The notes beneath the pieces were generated by a model. That model was not told where the DNA came from. It ran no database searches and saw nothing but the letters and a program-made list of their open reading frames with translations. This document shows, one piece after another, positions 8,183 to 17,977 of a DNA stretch of 64,000 nucleotides. Within the stretch, counting starts at the first letter, position 1; every line of letters begins with the position of its first letter. The translations under genes and the position numbers were made by a program. Source of the stretch: Pseudomonas linyingensis (GTDB lineage: Bacteria; Pseudomonadota; Gammaproteobacteria; Pseudomonadales; Pseudomonadaceae); the NCBI RefSeq assembly GCF_900109175.1, contig NZ_FNZE01000006.1:62001-126000 (forward strand). The letters are read 5' to 3'.

Positions 8183-9358
8183 TCAGAAGTAGTAGCCGAT
8201 GTTGCTGTACAGCTGGTTTTCCCAACGGTCGCTGCCGCCGGCGCCGAGGCTCTGGGTGTAGCTGCCGCCGCCGATGTATGGATCGTGCTTGCCGTGCAGC
8301 CATTCCAGGGCGATCCACAGCGGGCCGAAGGTGAACGAACTGCCGGCGATGAAGCGCTGCGAGTCCTCGAAGCCGCTGACGTCCTTGGTGAAGTGGCTGT
8401 AGTTGGCGTACAGCTTGACCCCGGAGAGCCAGCCGTACTCGCCGGGCAGCGTATAGCTGAGGTCGGCGACGTAGAGGTTGCCCTTGGCGGCGACGTTGAA
8501 GGTGCCGTCGAAGCTGCCGAAGGTCACCAGCTTGTCGCTGCCGGGATTCTCCGGGGTCATTTCCTGGCGTGCCGCCAGCATCTGCACGCCCCAGGGGCCG
8601 TGCGTGCCGAGGTAGTGCAGGGCCAGGGCGTGGCGATGGCCGTCGTCGCCGGTGTCCTGGTTCTCCAGGGTTGAGGTCAGCGCCGAGACGCCGATCTCCG
8701 AGGTCCAACTTCCCAGCTCCAGGCTGCGTGCCAGACGTGCGACCAGGATGTCTTTCTCGTGGTTGTCGCTGCCGTCGACCACGTAGGCGTCGGCGCTGGC
8801 CACCCCGGTGCCGTAGGTGGTGCCGCCGCGGCTGGTGCCGTGGCCCTGTTCGGCCGGCATGGCGAACCAGGCCGCCTGCAGGTTCCACGCGCCGCTCTGC
8901 TGGGTGTACTTGATGCCGATGTCCTGGGCGTCCTCCATGCCGATCACGCTGCCCAGGGTCTCGAAGAAGGTGCTGCCGTAGTAGGGCTGCAGGCCGAACG
9001 GCACCGGGATCAGGCCGGCCTGGACCTGGTGGTCGGCGTCGAACCGGTAGCCCAGCCAGGCGTACTCGGCGAAGGAGATGTCGCCGACCTCGTCGGTGTA
9101 GTCGAACGGGTAGTGCTTGCCGTAGAAGCGGTACTTGGCCGCGCCGATCCAGCTGTCCGAGGTGTAGGCGGCGGTGAGGAAGGCGGTGTCGAAGCCGAAC
9201 TCGGAGAGATCGCGGTCGGGATCGTAGTCCAGGCGGGCGCGGATGGCGCCGCCGAGGTCGAGGTTGTCGGTGACCTGCACGGCGCTGGCCGGCAGGGCAA
9301 AGGCGGCCAGCAGCGGCCACAGCAGCAGGGTGGTGCGGCGGGAAAGCGGGTGACGCAT
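8183..9358 (-). CDS. outer-membrane porin-like beta-barrel protein
   Basis: A 391-residue exported protein. Residues 1-27 are a Sec signal peptide ending ALPASA before VQVTDN. The rest alternates polar and aromatic residues as in barrels and ends NIGYYF, with the terminal Phe recognised by the BAM complex. It resembles phosphate-selective/OprP-OprO-like or alginate-type Pseudomonas porins only in general layout. The ATG at 9358 has GGAGA upstream. It sits between the permease gene and hyuB, so it probably admits the same cyclic amides through the outer membrane. The assignment as a porin is good; the specificity is inferred from context. Confidence 0.75.
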   Translation of the reverse strand: MRHPLSRRTTLLLWPLLAAFALPASAVQVTDNLDLGGAIRARLDYDPDRDLSEFGFDTAFLTAAYTSDSWIGAAKYRFYGKHYPFDYTDEVGDISFAEYAWLGYRFDADHQVQAGLIPVPFGLQPYYGSTFFETLGSVIGMEDAQDIGIKYTQQSGAWNLQAAWFAMPAEQGHGTSRGGTTYGTGVASADAYVVDGSDNHEKDILVARLARSLELGSWTSEIGVSALTSTLENQDTGDDGHRHALALHYLGTHGPWGVQMLAARQEMTPENPGSDKLVTFGSFDGTFNVAAKGNLYVADLSYTLPGEYGWLSGVKLYANYSHFTKDVSGFEDSQRFIAGSSFTFGPLWIALEWLHGKHDPYIGGGSYTQSLGAGGSDRWENQLYSNIGYYF

Positions 9359-9370
9359 GAGGTGTCTCCG

Positions 9371-9390
9371 GGTGTTGTCGTTGTTTTTTC
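9371..9390 (-). promoter_or_regulatory. A-rich Hfq/Crc-like site in the porin leader
   Basis: The leader mRNA reads AAAAAACAACGACAACA just upstream of the ribosome-binding site. It contains AAAAACAA, a full AANAANAA match, plus a near match downstream. Inferred Hfq/Crc target. Confidence 0.45.
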
Positions 9391-9398
9391 GGGCACAC

Positions 9399-9430
9399 CG
9401 GAACGCGCTGCCGGGGGGCGGCGCGTTCCG
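9399..9430 (-). repeat. 10-bp inverted repeat between permease and porin genes
   Basis: CGGAACGCGC and GCGCGTTCCG flank a 12-base loop in the gap after the permease stop. There is no T-run, so it may be a Rho-dependent end, an mRNA-stabilising hairpin, or a partial terminator between permease and porin. Confidence 0.55.
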
Positions 9431-9471
9431 AAACGGGGAGGGAGTCGGGCAGGCGGGCGCCTGCGCCGGAC

Positions 9472-10806
9472 TCAGAGGCTGTCGGTGCTGGCTGACCAGG
9501 CGCGCCGGCGGTTGGCGGACAGCAGCCGGTAGCCGGCGAAGGCGACGACGAAGGTGGCCGGCGCCGCGAAGGTGGCCAGGCTGGCGTCGCCGACCTTGAG
9601 CAGGACGATGCCCGTGGCCGCGGCGGCGAACCAGGCGAGCAGGCCGCGGGCGTTGAAGGCCGGCAGGCTGGTGTCGTCGGCCGGCGGCGCGCCGCGCGCG
9701 GCGAGAATGTGCGCCAGGGCGATGGCCACCCAGGCGACGATGAAGATGCTCTGCCAGGCCAGAGCCTGGAGGATGTAGCTGAACACGTCGAAGCGCATCA
9801 GCAGGTAGACCACCAGCCCGGTGAGCGCCGCCCAGGCCATGTAGGGCACGCGGCCGAGGCCCAGGCCGGTGCACAGCGCCTGCAGGTTGGTCGCGCCGAG
9901 GAAGAAGTTGCCGGTATTGATGCGAGTCTGGGTGACCCACACGAACAGCAGGCCCCAGATGCCCATCAGCTGGACGATCGACAGCACCACCGACACCTCG
10001 CTGACACCGCCCTCGGTGGGGATGGTGGCGGCGAGGAAGATCCCGGCCAGGCCGTTGAGCAGGAAGGCCACCGCGTAGAACGGCATGCCGAAGTTGAAGC
10101 GCGCGTGGTAGTCGCTGTCCTCGGGGCGGCCGAAGCGGGCGTAGTCCCAGGTGTACATCATCAGTACCCAGACGCCCATGAAGTAGGTGAAGCAGTTCCA
10201 CCAGCCGTACTCGACCGCGCCGCCCGCCGGGACCAGATCCAGCCAGGCGGAGGAGTAGCCGTGCTCGCCGACCGCCATCAGCAGGGTCGCCAGCAGGCCG
10301 AGCAGGTACAGCGGCAGCAGCACGCCGTTGAGCTTGTCCAGCCAGCGCATGGCGTGGCCGAAGATCAGCAGCACGCTGTACACCACCACGATCAGGTAGG
10401 CCTGCTCGAGGCTCACCGCGCCGGCGTAGTGGTTGAGGGCCACCGCCATCACCGAGCCCTCGAAGGCGGCGTAGTAGATGGCGGTGGCGCTGAACAGCAG
10501 GGTCGCCAGGGCGGCGCCGGCGCGGCCGAACAGCCGGCGCGAGAACTGCGCCACCGACAGCCCACTGGCAATGGCGTAGCGGCTGATCACCGCGTTGATC
10601 GCCCCGTAGCAGACCACCGACAGCAGCAGGCCGACGATCGCGTTGCGCGTGCCGAAGCCCATCGCCAGGGCGGCGCCGACCACCAGGTAGAACATCGCGC
10701 TGCAGATGCCCCACCAGGCCATGGTCAGCGAGCTGCGGCTGAGGCGTTGATCGAGGGGTACCGCGCTATCGGTCCCCGAATACTGGTTTGCAGGTTTTCC
10801 GGCCAT
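9472..10806 (-). CDS. NCS1-family (purine/cytosine/hydantoin) permease
   Basis: A 444-residue inner-membrane transporter of the nucleobase:cation symporter-1 family with about 12 hydrophobic helices. TM1 begins with SLTMAWWGICSAMFYLVVGAALAMG. Other family-like segments are YGAINAVISRYAIASGLS, GYSSAWLDLVPAGG, YFMGVWVLMMYTWDYARFG and QTRINTGNFFLG. NCS1 proteins include CodB and the hydantoin transporter Mhp1. Next to hyuBA and a porin, import of a hydantoin-like compound is the best guess. The start ATG at 10806 has AAGAGA six bases upstream, overlapping an AACAACAACAA motif. Confidence 0.88.
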   Translation of the reverse strand: MAGKPANQYSGTDSAVPLDQRLSRSSLTMAWWGICSAMFYLVVGAALAMGFGTRNAIVGLLLSVVCYGAINAVISRYAIASGLSVAQFSRRLFGRAGAALATLLFSATAIYYAAFEGSVMAVALNHYAGAVSLEQAYLIVVVYSVLLIFGHAMRWLDKLNGVLLPLYLLGLLATLLMAVGEHGYSSAWLDLVPAGGAVEYGWWNCFTYFMGVWVLMMYTWDYARFGRPEDSDYHARFNFGMPFYAVAFLLNGLAGIFLAATIPTEGGVSEVSVVLSIVQLMGIWGLLFVWVTQTRINTGNFFLGATNLQALCTGLGLGRVPYMAWAALTGLVVYLLMRFDVFSYILQALAWQSIFIVAWVAIALAHILAARGAPPADDTSLPAFNARGLLAWFAAAATGIVLLKVGDASLATFAAPATFVVAFAGYRLLSANRRRAWSASTDSL

Positions 10807-10814
10807 GACAGATC

Positions 10815-10828
10815 TCTTGTTGTTGTTG
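10815..10828 (-). promoter_or_regulatory. A-rich Hfq/Crc-like site over the permease ribosome-binding site
   Basis: The leader mRNA contains AACAACAACAAGAGA, a clean AANAANAA motif that runs into the AAGAGA ribosome-binding site. This is the arrangement of known Crc/Hfq catabolite-repression targets for uptake genes in Pseudomonas. Binding is inferred. Confidence 0.6.
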
Positions 10829-10942
10829 GAAGAAACGAGAGGTCATGACAGTAGAAAAATCGGCGCGGTCGGGCTTGCTGTTGCGGGCCCGGGCTTTTGT
10901 CGAGGGGTGCACTGCTGCTGCGCGGCGCTTGCCGCGCCGGAA

Positions 10943-12640
10943 TCAGCGCGGATACAGCGGTGGCAGCGAGCCGGCCGGTGGCTCGCCGTTGGCGAGGTGA
11001 TGGGCGGGGGGCAGGCTGCCGATGGCCTGCCACAGTGCCTCGCCCTGCCAGGAATGGCCGGTTTCGCTGTACAGCGCGCCGTTGAGGCCGTCGAGGGCGT
11101 CGGACAGCGGCACGTAGCGCGCGGCCATGTCGGCGAGGGTTTCCGGCTGCTGGCGCGCCCAGGCGTCGAGCGCCTGGCGGGTGGCGTGGGGGTCGTTGCT
11201 CTGGCAGGCGCGCCGCAGGTCGTCCTGCAGGGTGCGCGGGCTGGGGCCGCTGGCGGCGGCGCGGGCCACCGCCGGCAGGCGCCGCGCGCGCCACCACAGG
11301 CCGAAGCCGAGCAGGGTGGTCAGGCCGAGCAGAGCGGTGGACAACTGCCACGGCCACAGGGTGACCTCGACTGCCCGCGGCGCGCTCGGCACCACGGGTG
11401 CGGCCTCCACCACCAGTGCCGGGTTCTCCTCCACCTCCAGGGTGTGGGCCGGCAGACGGCTGCGCATCAGGCGGTCCTCGACGGTGCTCCACCACACCAC
11501 TTCCAGCGCCGGCAGCTCGATGCGCCCGGCGGCGGTCGGCACCAGGGCGCTGCTTTCCTCGCGACTGCCGATCAAGCCGTGCTCGCCCTCGCGGTTGCTC
11601 AGCCGCGGCTGCTCCGGATAACGGCGCAGCCAGGGCTCCTGGATGCGCGGTTCGAGCAGTGGCAGCTGCGAGCTGGCCAGCCCCTCGGCGCGGATCAGCA
11701 GGCTGCGGGTCAGCGAATCACCGACCTGCAGCTTGTCCGCCGGCGGGCTCCAGTGCTCGCTCAGGTTCAGCACCCGGGCCGGCAGCCAGGGCGCGCCGGC
11801 CGGGTAGTCGGCTGGCTTGGGCTTCACCTGCAGGGTCAGCGCCGGCGAGCGCACCTGCACCGGCCGCCCGCTGCGCGGCCCGAACGGCTGCTGGCTGGTC
11901 GCCTGCGGATCGAGGGCGGTGGCGCTGAACAGCAGGGCGGGAATCGACAGCTCGCCGCTCTGCTGGGGAAACAGCGCATAGCGCGTTTCGATCACGCCGT
12001 GGCGCACGCCGCCGATCAGGGTCTCGTAGGTGCGCTGCGAACCCAGAGGCTCCACGCGCGCCTCGGCGATTTCCAGCGGGCTCAGCTGGCTGTCGTCGTA
12101 CAGCGCCAGCGAGTGGTAGACGCTCAGGGTGAGGATGGCCTGGGCCTGTACGTAGACGCTGTCCTGATCGAGCTGGGCGTCGACGAAGACCGGTGCCAGG
12201 CTTTGCGCGGCAGCGACCGGTCTGGCTTCGCTGACCTGCAGGGTGATGGCCGGCGAGCGCGCCTCGCCGATCTGCAGCGAGGGAATCTGCAGCTGCCCGG
12301 CCACGCGCGGTTGCAGGCCGATGACCAGCCGGCTGTTCAGGTCGCCCGACTCGCCGTCATCACCCTGGCGGGTCAGCAGACGGGTGTCGAGAACTTCGAA
12401 CTGCTCCTCGAGGGGCGTCAGGTTGGGGCGGCCGAACAGCACCGGGTCGTCGCTCTCCAGGGTCAGCTCGACGATTTCGCCCACGGCCAGTTCGCTGCGG
12501 TCGACCCGCGCCCGCAGTTCGGCGGCTTGGCTGGCGAGGCTGGTGATCAGCAGAGCGAATGCCGCCGCCAGGCAGAGCAGGGCGCGCAGCCAGCGGCGGA
12601 TGGGCAGGGTGGTGACCGGGGTGTGCATGGACGCGCTCAT
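10943..12640 (-). CDS. batD: BatD family protein (oxygen tolerance)
   Basis: A 565-residue BatD protein. It has an N-terminal hydrophobic export segment (about 18-40), a long periplasmic region of immunoglobulin-like repeats starting LRARVDRSELAVGEIVELTL, a transmembrane helix near 430-450 (LSTALLGLTTLLGFGLWW), and a short cytoplasmic tail with the repeat-like segment DDLRRACQSNDPHATRQALDAWA. It is the last gene of the MoxR-Bat operon and overlaps batB by four bases. Bat proteins are thought to act with the MoxR ATPase in envelope-stress or chaperone functions; the molecular role remains poorly defined. Confidence 0.88.
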   Translation of the reverse strand: MSASMHTPVTTLPIRRWLRALLCLAAAFALLITSLASQAAELRARVDRSELAVGEIVELTLESDDPVLFGRPNLTPLEEQFEVLDTRLLTRQGDDGESGDLNSRLVIGLQPRVAGQLQIPSLQIGEARSPAITLQVSEARPVAAAQSLAPVFVDAQLDQDSVYVQAQAILTLSVYHSLALYDDSQLSPLEIAEARVEPLGSQRTYETLIGGVRHGVIETRYALFPQQSGELSIPALLFSATALDPQATSQQPFGPRSGRPVQVRSPALTLQVKPKPADYPAGAPWLPARVLNLSEHWSPPADKLQVGDSLTRSLLIRAEGLASSQLPLLEPRIQEPWLRRYPEQPRLSNREGEHGLIGSREESSALVPTAAGRIELPALEVVWWSTVEDRLMRSRLPAHTLEVEENPALVVEAAPVVPSAPRAVEVTLWPWQLSTALLGLTTLLGFGLWWRARRLPAVARAAASGPSPRTLQDDLRRACQSNDPHATRQALDAWARQQPETLADMAARYVPLSDALDGLNGALYSETGHSWQGEALWQAIGSLPPAHHLANGEPPAGSLPPLYPR

Positions 12641-14397
12641 CGGGGGAGTTCCTGCCGCTGTTGCTGCTCGTACCAGAACTTGCGGCGCAGCAGTTCGGCC
12701 GGGTCATCGGGGATCTGGCGCAGCCATTGCTCCAGGGCCTGGCGCTGTTCGCCGCGCTCGGGGGGCGGCGCCGCTTCGGGCTCGGCGGGCGTCTGGCGGG
12801 GCGCCTCCGTGCTGGGGGCCTGCTCCTCGCCAGCGCCTGCCGTGGGGTCACTGGCCGGAATGCTGGCCGCCGGCGTTTCCTGTGCCGGTGGGCCCTCTTC
12901 GCGTCGGCTGTCGCTCGGCGTCTGGGCGGGATGCTGACTGGCAGCGCTGCGCTCGCCGGCGGCCGCGCGGGCGGATTCCGCCGCGTCGCGCTCCTCGCGC
13001 TCGCTTTCGGCGGCAGCCTGCGCGGCGGCCTGCGCCTGGCTGAGCAGCAGTTGCGCGACCAACTCGCGATTATGGCGCGCCACCTCCAGCTGCGGATCCT
13101 CGCGCAGCGCCTGCTCGTAGGCATCCAGCGCGCCTTCCAGCTCGCCGCCGCGGGCCAGGGCGTTGCCGCGGTTGTAGTGGGCGGTGGCGTCCGTGCCCTG
13201 GGCAAAGGCTTCGGCCGCCGCGGCGTAGTCGCCGGCCTGGTAGTGGGCCAGGCCACGCCACTGCGGATCGCTGAAGCGCTGCGCGGCTTCCGCCGGGCGC
13301 CCGGCCTCGAGCAGGCGGCGGCCTTGCTGGTCGTCGCGCCACCACAGATCGGCGAAGTCCAGGGCCATGGCCGGTGGCGGTGTGATCAGCAGGGCGGCGA
13401 GGGCGAACAGCCAGCCGCGGCGGCCGGCGCAGGCGGCCAGCAGGAGCAGCGGCAGCAGCAGCCAGTGACCCTGGTCGGCCCAGCCGGCCAGCGGCTGCAT
13501 GGCCGGCGCGGCCTCGCGGCGGGCGCCACGGCTGGCCAGCAGGCCGAGGTCGGCCAGATCGCCATCGTCCAGGCGCAGGGCGCTGTAGCTGCCGCCTAGG
13601 CTGGCGGCGAAGGCGGCCAGCTGCTCGCCGTGCAGTCGTGGCAGGACGATGCTGCCGGCCGCATCACGCAGAAAGCCGCCATCTTCCAGCGGCACCGGGG
13701 CGCCGGCCGGGGTGCCGACGCCGAGCAGCAGCAGCTGGTTGTCGCGTCCCGCCAGGGCGGCGCGGATGCCGCTCTGCTCGGCGGCGTCGAGGGCGCCGCT
13801 GAGCAGCAGCAGGCGGCCCTGGCCGTTGGCGCCCTGGTCGAGCAGGGCGAGGGCACGCTGCACGGCCAGGTCGGCACGCTGGCCGGGCGCGGGCATCAGC
13901 GACGGGGTCAGGGCGCCCAGCAGGTTCTGCGCGGTGGCCAGGTCGTCGGACAGCGGCACCAGCACATGGGCGCTGCCGGCGTAGACGACGATGGCGGTCT
14001 GCGCCTCGCCGCGTGCGGCGAGCAGGTCGAGCAGCTTGCGCCGGGTCTGCTCGAGACGATTGGGCGCCAGGTCGGCGGCGAGCATCTGCGGGGTCAGCTC
14101 GATGATCGCCACCAGTGGGTCGCTGCGCAGCTGCGCCGGCTGCTGCAGGCGTTGCCAGCCGGGGCCGATCAGCGCCAGCAGGGCCAGCAGCCAGGCCAGG
14201 CCGAGCAGCAGCCAGGCCAGCCGGCTCTGCCGGTGGCGGCCGCCCTGCAGCAGCCAGGGCTGGAACGCCGCCGGCAGCAGCGCCTGCCAGCGGCCGAGGC
14301 GGCGCTCGCGGTGCCACAGGCGCCAGAGCAGCCAGCCGCCCAGCGGCAGCAGCAACAGCCAGGCGGGACGGGCCAGATGGGGCAGCAGGTCGCTCAT
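12637..14397 (-). CDS. batB: VWA and TPR protein, BatB-BatC fusion
   Basis: A 586-residue membrane protein. Two N-terminal helices (about 8-25 and 55-75) lead into a von Willebrand A domain (about 85-290), then two hydrophobic segments, then TPR repeats around 360-440 (AHYQAGDYAAAAEAFAQG, AHYNRGNALARGGELEGAL), then a low-complexity Ala/Glu/Pro-rich tail. The joining of VWA and TPR modules corresponds to BatB plus BatC in other bacteria. The metal site is odd: the expected DxSxS reads ELTPQ, so divalent metal binding is doubtful. The ATG at 14397 overlaps the batA stop by four bases. The frame is open 13 codons further, but the coupled start is preferred. Confidence 0.87.
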   Translation of the reverse strand: MSDLLPHLARPAWLLLLPLGGWLLWRLWHRERRLGRWQALLPAAFQPWLLQGGRHRQSRLAWLLLGLAWLLALLALIGPGWQRLQQPAQLRSDPLVAIIELTPQMLAADLAPNRLEQTRRKLLDLLAARGEAQTAIVVYAGSAHVLVPLSDDLATAQNLLGALTPSLMPAPGQRADLAVQRALALLDQGANGQGRLLLLSGALDAAEQSGIRAALAGRDNQLLLLGVGTPAGAPVPLEDGGFLRDAAGSIVLPRLHGEQLAAFAASLGGSYSALRLDDGDLADLGLLASRGARREAAPAMQPLAGWADQGHWLLLPLLLLAACAGRRGWLFALAALLITPPPAMALDFADLWWRDDQQGRRLLEAGRPAEAAQRFSDPQWRGLAHYQAGDYAAAAEAFAQGTDATAHYNRGNALARGGELEGALDAYEQALREDPQLEVARHNRELVAQLLLSQAQAAAQAAAESEREERDAAESARAAAGERSAASQHPAQTPSDSRREEGPPAQETPAASIPASDPTAGAGEEQAPSTEAPRQTPAEPEAAPPPERGEQRQALEQWLRQIPDDPAELLRRKFWYEQQQRQELPR

Positions 14398-15404
14398 GGC
14401 CGCCTCCGCCGCAGGCGCAGCGGCACCTGCGGCCACAGTTCGTGGGCGACCAGCAGCAGGCTGAGCAGCATGGCTGCGGCCAGCGGCCAGGCGTACAGCG
14501 GACGGACCTGGTACACCGTGGTGGGCGCCTGGGCCGCCGGCTCGAGGCGATCGAGGGTGGCGGCGATGCGCCGTAGCTCGTCCTGCGAGCGGGCGCGGAA
14601 GTATTCGCCGCCGCTGACTTCGGCCAGCTCGCGCAGCAGCGGCTCGTCCAGATCGAGGCCGGGGTTGAGGCCATAGAGGCCCATCGCGCCGGCCTGGTCG
14701 GCATCGGCGCCGATGCCGATGGTGTAGATGCGCATCCGCTCGCCGGCGGCCAGGCGCGCGGCAGTCAGCGGGGCCACCTCGCCGCCGGTGTTGGCACCGT
14801 CGGTGATCAGGATAAGCACCCGGCTGTCGGCAGGGCGCTGGCGCAGGCGCTTGACGGCCAGGCCGATGGCGTCGCCGATGGCGGTGTTCTTGCCGGCGAT
14901 GCCGACCACCGCCTCGTCCAGCCAGCTGCGCACGCTGTGGCGGTCGAAGGTCAGTGGCGTCTGCAGGTAGGCCTGGCTGCCGAACAGGATCAGGCCGAGG
15001 CGGTCGCCGGTGCGGCCCTCGATGAACTCACCGAGCAGCCGCTGGACCAGGGTCAGGCGGCTGACCAGCTCGCCCTGCCACTGCATGTCGCGATAGTCCA
15101 TGGAGCCGGATACATCCACCGCCAGCAGCAGGTCGCGCCCGCTCGAGGGCAGCGGCAGCGGTTCGCCCAGCCACTGCGGGCGCGCCGCGGCGAGCAGCAG
15201 CAGCAGCCAGAGCAGGCTGAACGGCGCCTGGCGTCGCCAGCCCGGCAGGCGCGGACGGGCACGGCGTCCGGCGAGGCTTTCCAGCTCGTCGAGAAAGCTC
15301 ACCTTGAGCGCCGCCTCGCCGCTGTCGGCCGGCGGCAGCAGCAGGCGCAGCAGCCAGGGCAGCGGCAGGAGCAGGAAGACCCAGGGCCAGGCGAGTTCAA
15401 GCAT
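14394..15404 (-). CDS. batA: VWA-domain protein BatA
   Basis: A 336-residue membrane-anchored von Willebrand A protein. Hydrophobic helices lie near 5-22 and 65-80 and at the C terminus (about 308-325). The metal-ion-dependent adhesion site is intact: DVSGSM near residue 96, the threonine in LQTPLT, and the aspartate in ITDGANT. It overlaps the DUF4381 gene by eight bases and batB by four, indicating translational coupling. It contrasts with its partner BatB, whose metal site is degenerate. Presumed to present the VWA domain to periplasmic or MoxR partners. Confidence 0.9.
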   Translation of the reverse strand: MLELAWPWVFLLLPLPWLLRLLLPPADSGEAALKVSFLDELESLAGRRARPRLPGWRRQAPFSLLWLLLLLAAARPQWLGEPLPLPSSGRDLLLAVDVSGSMDYRDMQWQGELVSRLTLVQRLLGEFIEGRTGDRLGLILFGSQAYLQTPLTFDRHSVRSWLDEAVVGIAGKNTAIGDAIGLAVKRLRQRPADSRVLILITDGANTGGEVAPLTAARLAAGERMRIYTIGIGADADQAGAMGLYGLNPGLDLDEPLLRELAEVSGGEYFRARSQDELRRIAATLDRLEPAAQAPTTVYQVRPLYAWPLAAAMLLSLLLVAHELWPQVPLRLRRRRP

Positions 15405-15900
15405 GCTTGCGGATCCAGGTTTCCACGGCCTGCTGCAGGCCGTTGATCGCCTTGTCGTCGAGCCGGCAGTCGGCGCGGTAGGTGCCTTCCACCAGGATCA
15501 TCCAGCGGGTCAGGCCGGCGGCCGGGCAGCGGTTGTCGAGAAACGCCAGCCAGGCCCGCCCACTCAGGGTATGGCTGTGGCTGTCGGGATAGTGGACGCG
15601 GCACAGGCGCTTGAGCAGGGCATTGATCGCCTGCAGCCAGGGGCCGGCCGGGGCGCGGTCGTAGGGGCGCGGCAGGCGCTGCAGCTCGTCGAGGGCGGCC
15701 TGGCGCTGCGGGTCGAGCGCTTCGGCAGCGGGTGGCGGGGCTTCCTGGCGCTGCCACCAGGCCCGCCAACGGGCGCGCTGGCGCCAGAGCAGCAGCGCGG
15801 CCAGTAGCAGGGCGGCCAGCAGCCACCAGCCGGGGGCCGGCGGCCAGAAGCCGGGCGGCGGCGGCGCAATCGGCGCGGCGAGCTGCTCGAGCGGGTTCAT
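15397..15900 (-). CDS. DUF4381 domain-containing membrane protein
   Basis: A 167-residue protein with a proline-rich N terminus, one transmembrane helix at about 22-42 (PGWWLLAALLLAALLLW), and a cytoplasmic domain containing LQAINALLKRLCRVHYP and LSGRAWLAFLDNRCP. It matches the small DUF4381 protein normally found between DUF58 and BatA in MoxR clusters. It overlaps both neighbours (four and eight bases). Its biochemical function is unknown. Confidence 0.85.
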   Translation of the reverse strand: MNPLEQLAAPIAPPPPGFWPPAPGWWLLAALLLAALLLWRQRARWRAWWQRQEAPPPAAEALDPQRQAALDELQRLPRPYDRAPAGPWLQAINALLKRLCRVHYPDSHSHTLSGRAWLAFLDNRCPAAGLTRWMILVEGTYRADCRLDDKAINGLQQAVETWIRKHA

Positions 15901-16844
15901 GCCTGCTGCCCCGCATGCTGCGGCAGGGTGTGCTCGCGCAGTTGCTCGATCAGGTCGCGCTGGGTGCTCAGCGGCAGCAGCAGCACGCCGAGCTTCTGCG
16001 CCATGCGCTGCCAGCGTTGCCGGCGCGCCTCGCCGCGTTCGCGCCAGGTTTGGCGCAGCTCGGCGTCGCCGGTGTCCAGTTCGAGGCGGGCATGGGCATC
16101 GGCAAAGCGCAGCAGGCCGGCGGCCGGCAGCGCGTGGTCGAGGGGATCGGACAGCGGCAGCAGGATCAGGTCGCAGTGGCGGGCCAGCAGGGCGCACTGC
16201 TGTTCGCCGCTGTCCAGCAGGGTCCGCTCGTCGCAGATCACCAGCACCAGGCTGCCCGGGCGCAGCACCTCGCGGGCGCGGCGCAGGGCCAGGCCGAGGC
16301 CGTCGCCGGCCACCTCGGTCGCGTCGGGCGCGGCCAGCGCCTGGTTGGCCTTGACCAGGCGGCCGAGCAGCTGCAGCAGGCTCTGCTTGCTGCGCCGCGG
16401 GCGCACCTCGGTGCAGTGACTGTCGTCGAACACCAGACCGCCGATGCGGTCGTTGTGGGCCAGGGCGGCCCAGCCGAACAGCGCGGCGGTCTGCGCGGCG
16501 AGCACCGACTTGAAGCACTGGCCGCTGCCGAAGAACAGCCGCGGGCTCTGCTCGATCAGCAGGAATACAGGACGCTCGCGCTCCTCGTGGAACAGCTTGG
16601 TGTGCGGCTCCTGGGTGCGTGCGGTGACCCGCCAGTCGATGTTGCGCACGTCGTCGCCGGCCTGGTAGACACGCACCTGGTCGAAGTCGACGCCGCGGCC
16701 GCGCAGCTTCGAATGGTGCAGGCCGATCAGCGGGCTGCGCCGCAGGGCGCTGGAGAACAGCTGCACCTCGCTGAGGCGGTGGCGCATGTCCAGCAGTTCG
16801 GCGAGGCTGACCATCACCCCCGGCAGCAGCGTGTCGGTATGCAT
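15897..16844 (-). CDS. DUF58 domain-containing protein
   Basis: A 315-residue cytoplasmic VWA-like protein. The DUF58 signature GRGVDFDQVRVYQAGDD followed by VRNIDWRVTARTQEPH is near residues 50-82, and FLLIEQSPRLFFG follows. It starts seven bases after the moxR stop. DUF58 proteins nearly always sit beside MoxR ATPases and are thought to be adaptor or substrate partners. Confidence 0.9.
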   Translation of the reverse strand: MHTDTLLPGVMVSLAELLDMRHRLSEVQLFSSALRRSPLIGLHHSKLRGRGVDFDQVRVYQAGDDVRNIDWRVTARTQEPHTKLFHEERERPVFLLIEQSPRLFFGSGQCFKSVLAAQTAALFGWAALAHNDRIGGLVFDDSHCTEVRPRRSKQSLLQLLGRLVKANQALAAPDATEVAGDGLGLALRRAREVLRPGSLVLVICDERTLLDSGEQQCALLARHCDLILLPLSDPLDHALPAAGLLRFADAHARLELDTGDAELRQTWRERGEARRQRWQRMAQKLGVLLLPLSTQRDLIEQLREHTLPQHAGQQA

Positions 16845-16851
16845 GGCGGGC

Positions 16852-17817
<966 letters not shown>

Positions 17818-17977
17818 GTCGGGGCTCGGCAGGGAATGGCCGGCTTTTTGGGCCGGACGGGGTATCAACTTTAATGCATCTGCCCCTGCCTCGACTAACT
17901 TGTGATGAGGGGGCGTGCCGGCAGCGTGAACCGATGCGTGCCGGTCACCCGATCACCTCATTCAGCGGAGCGTGCCC

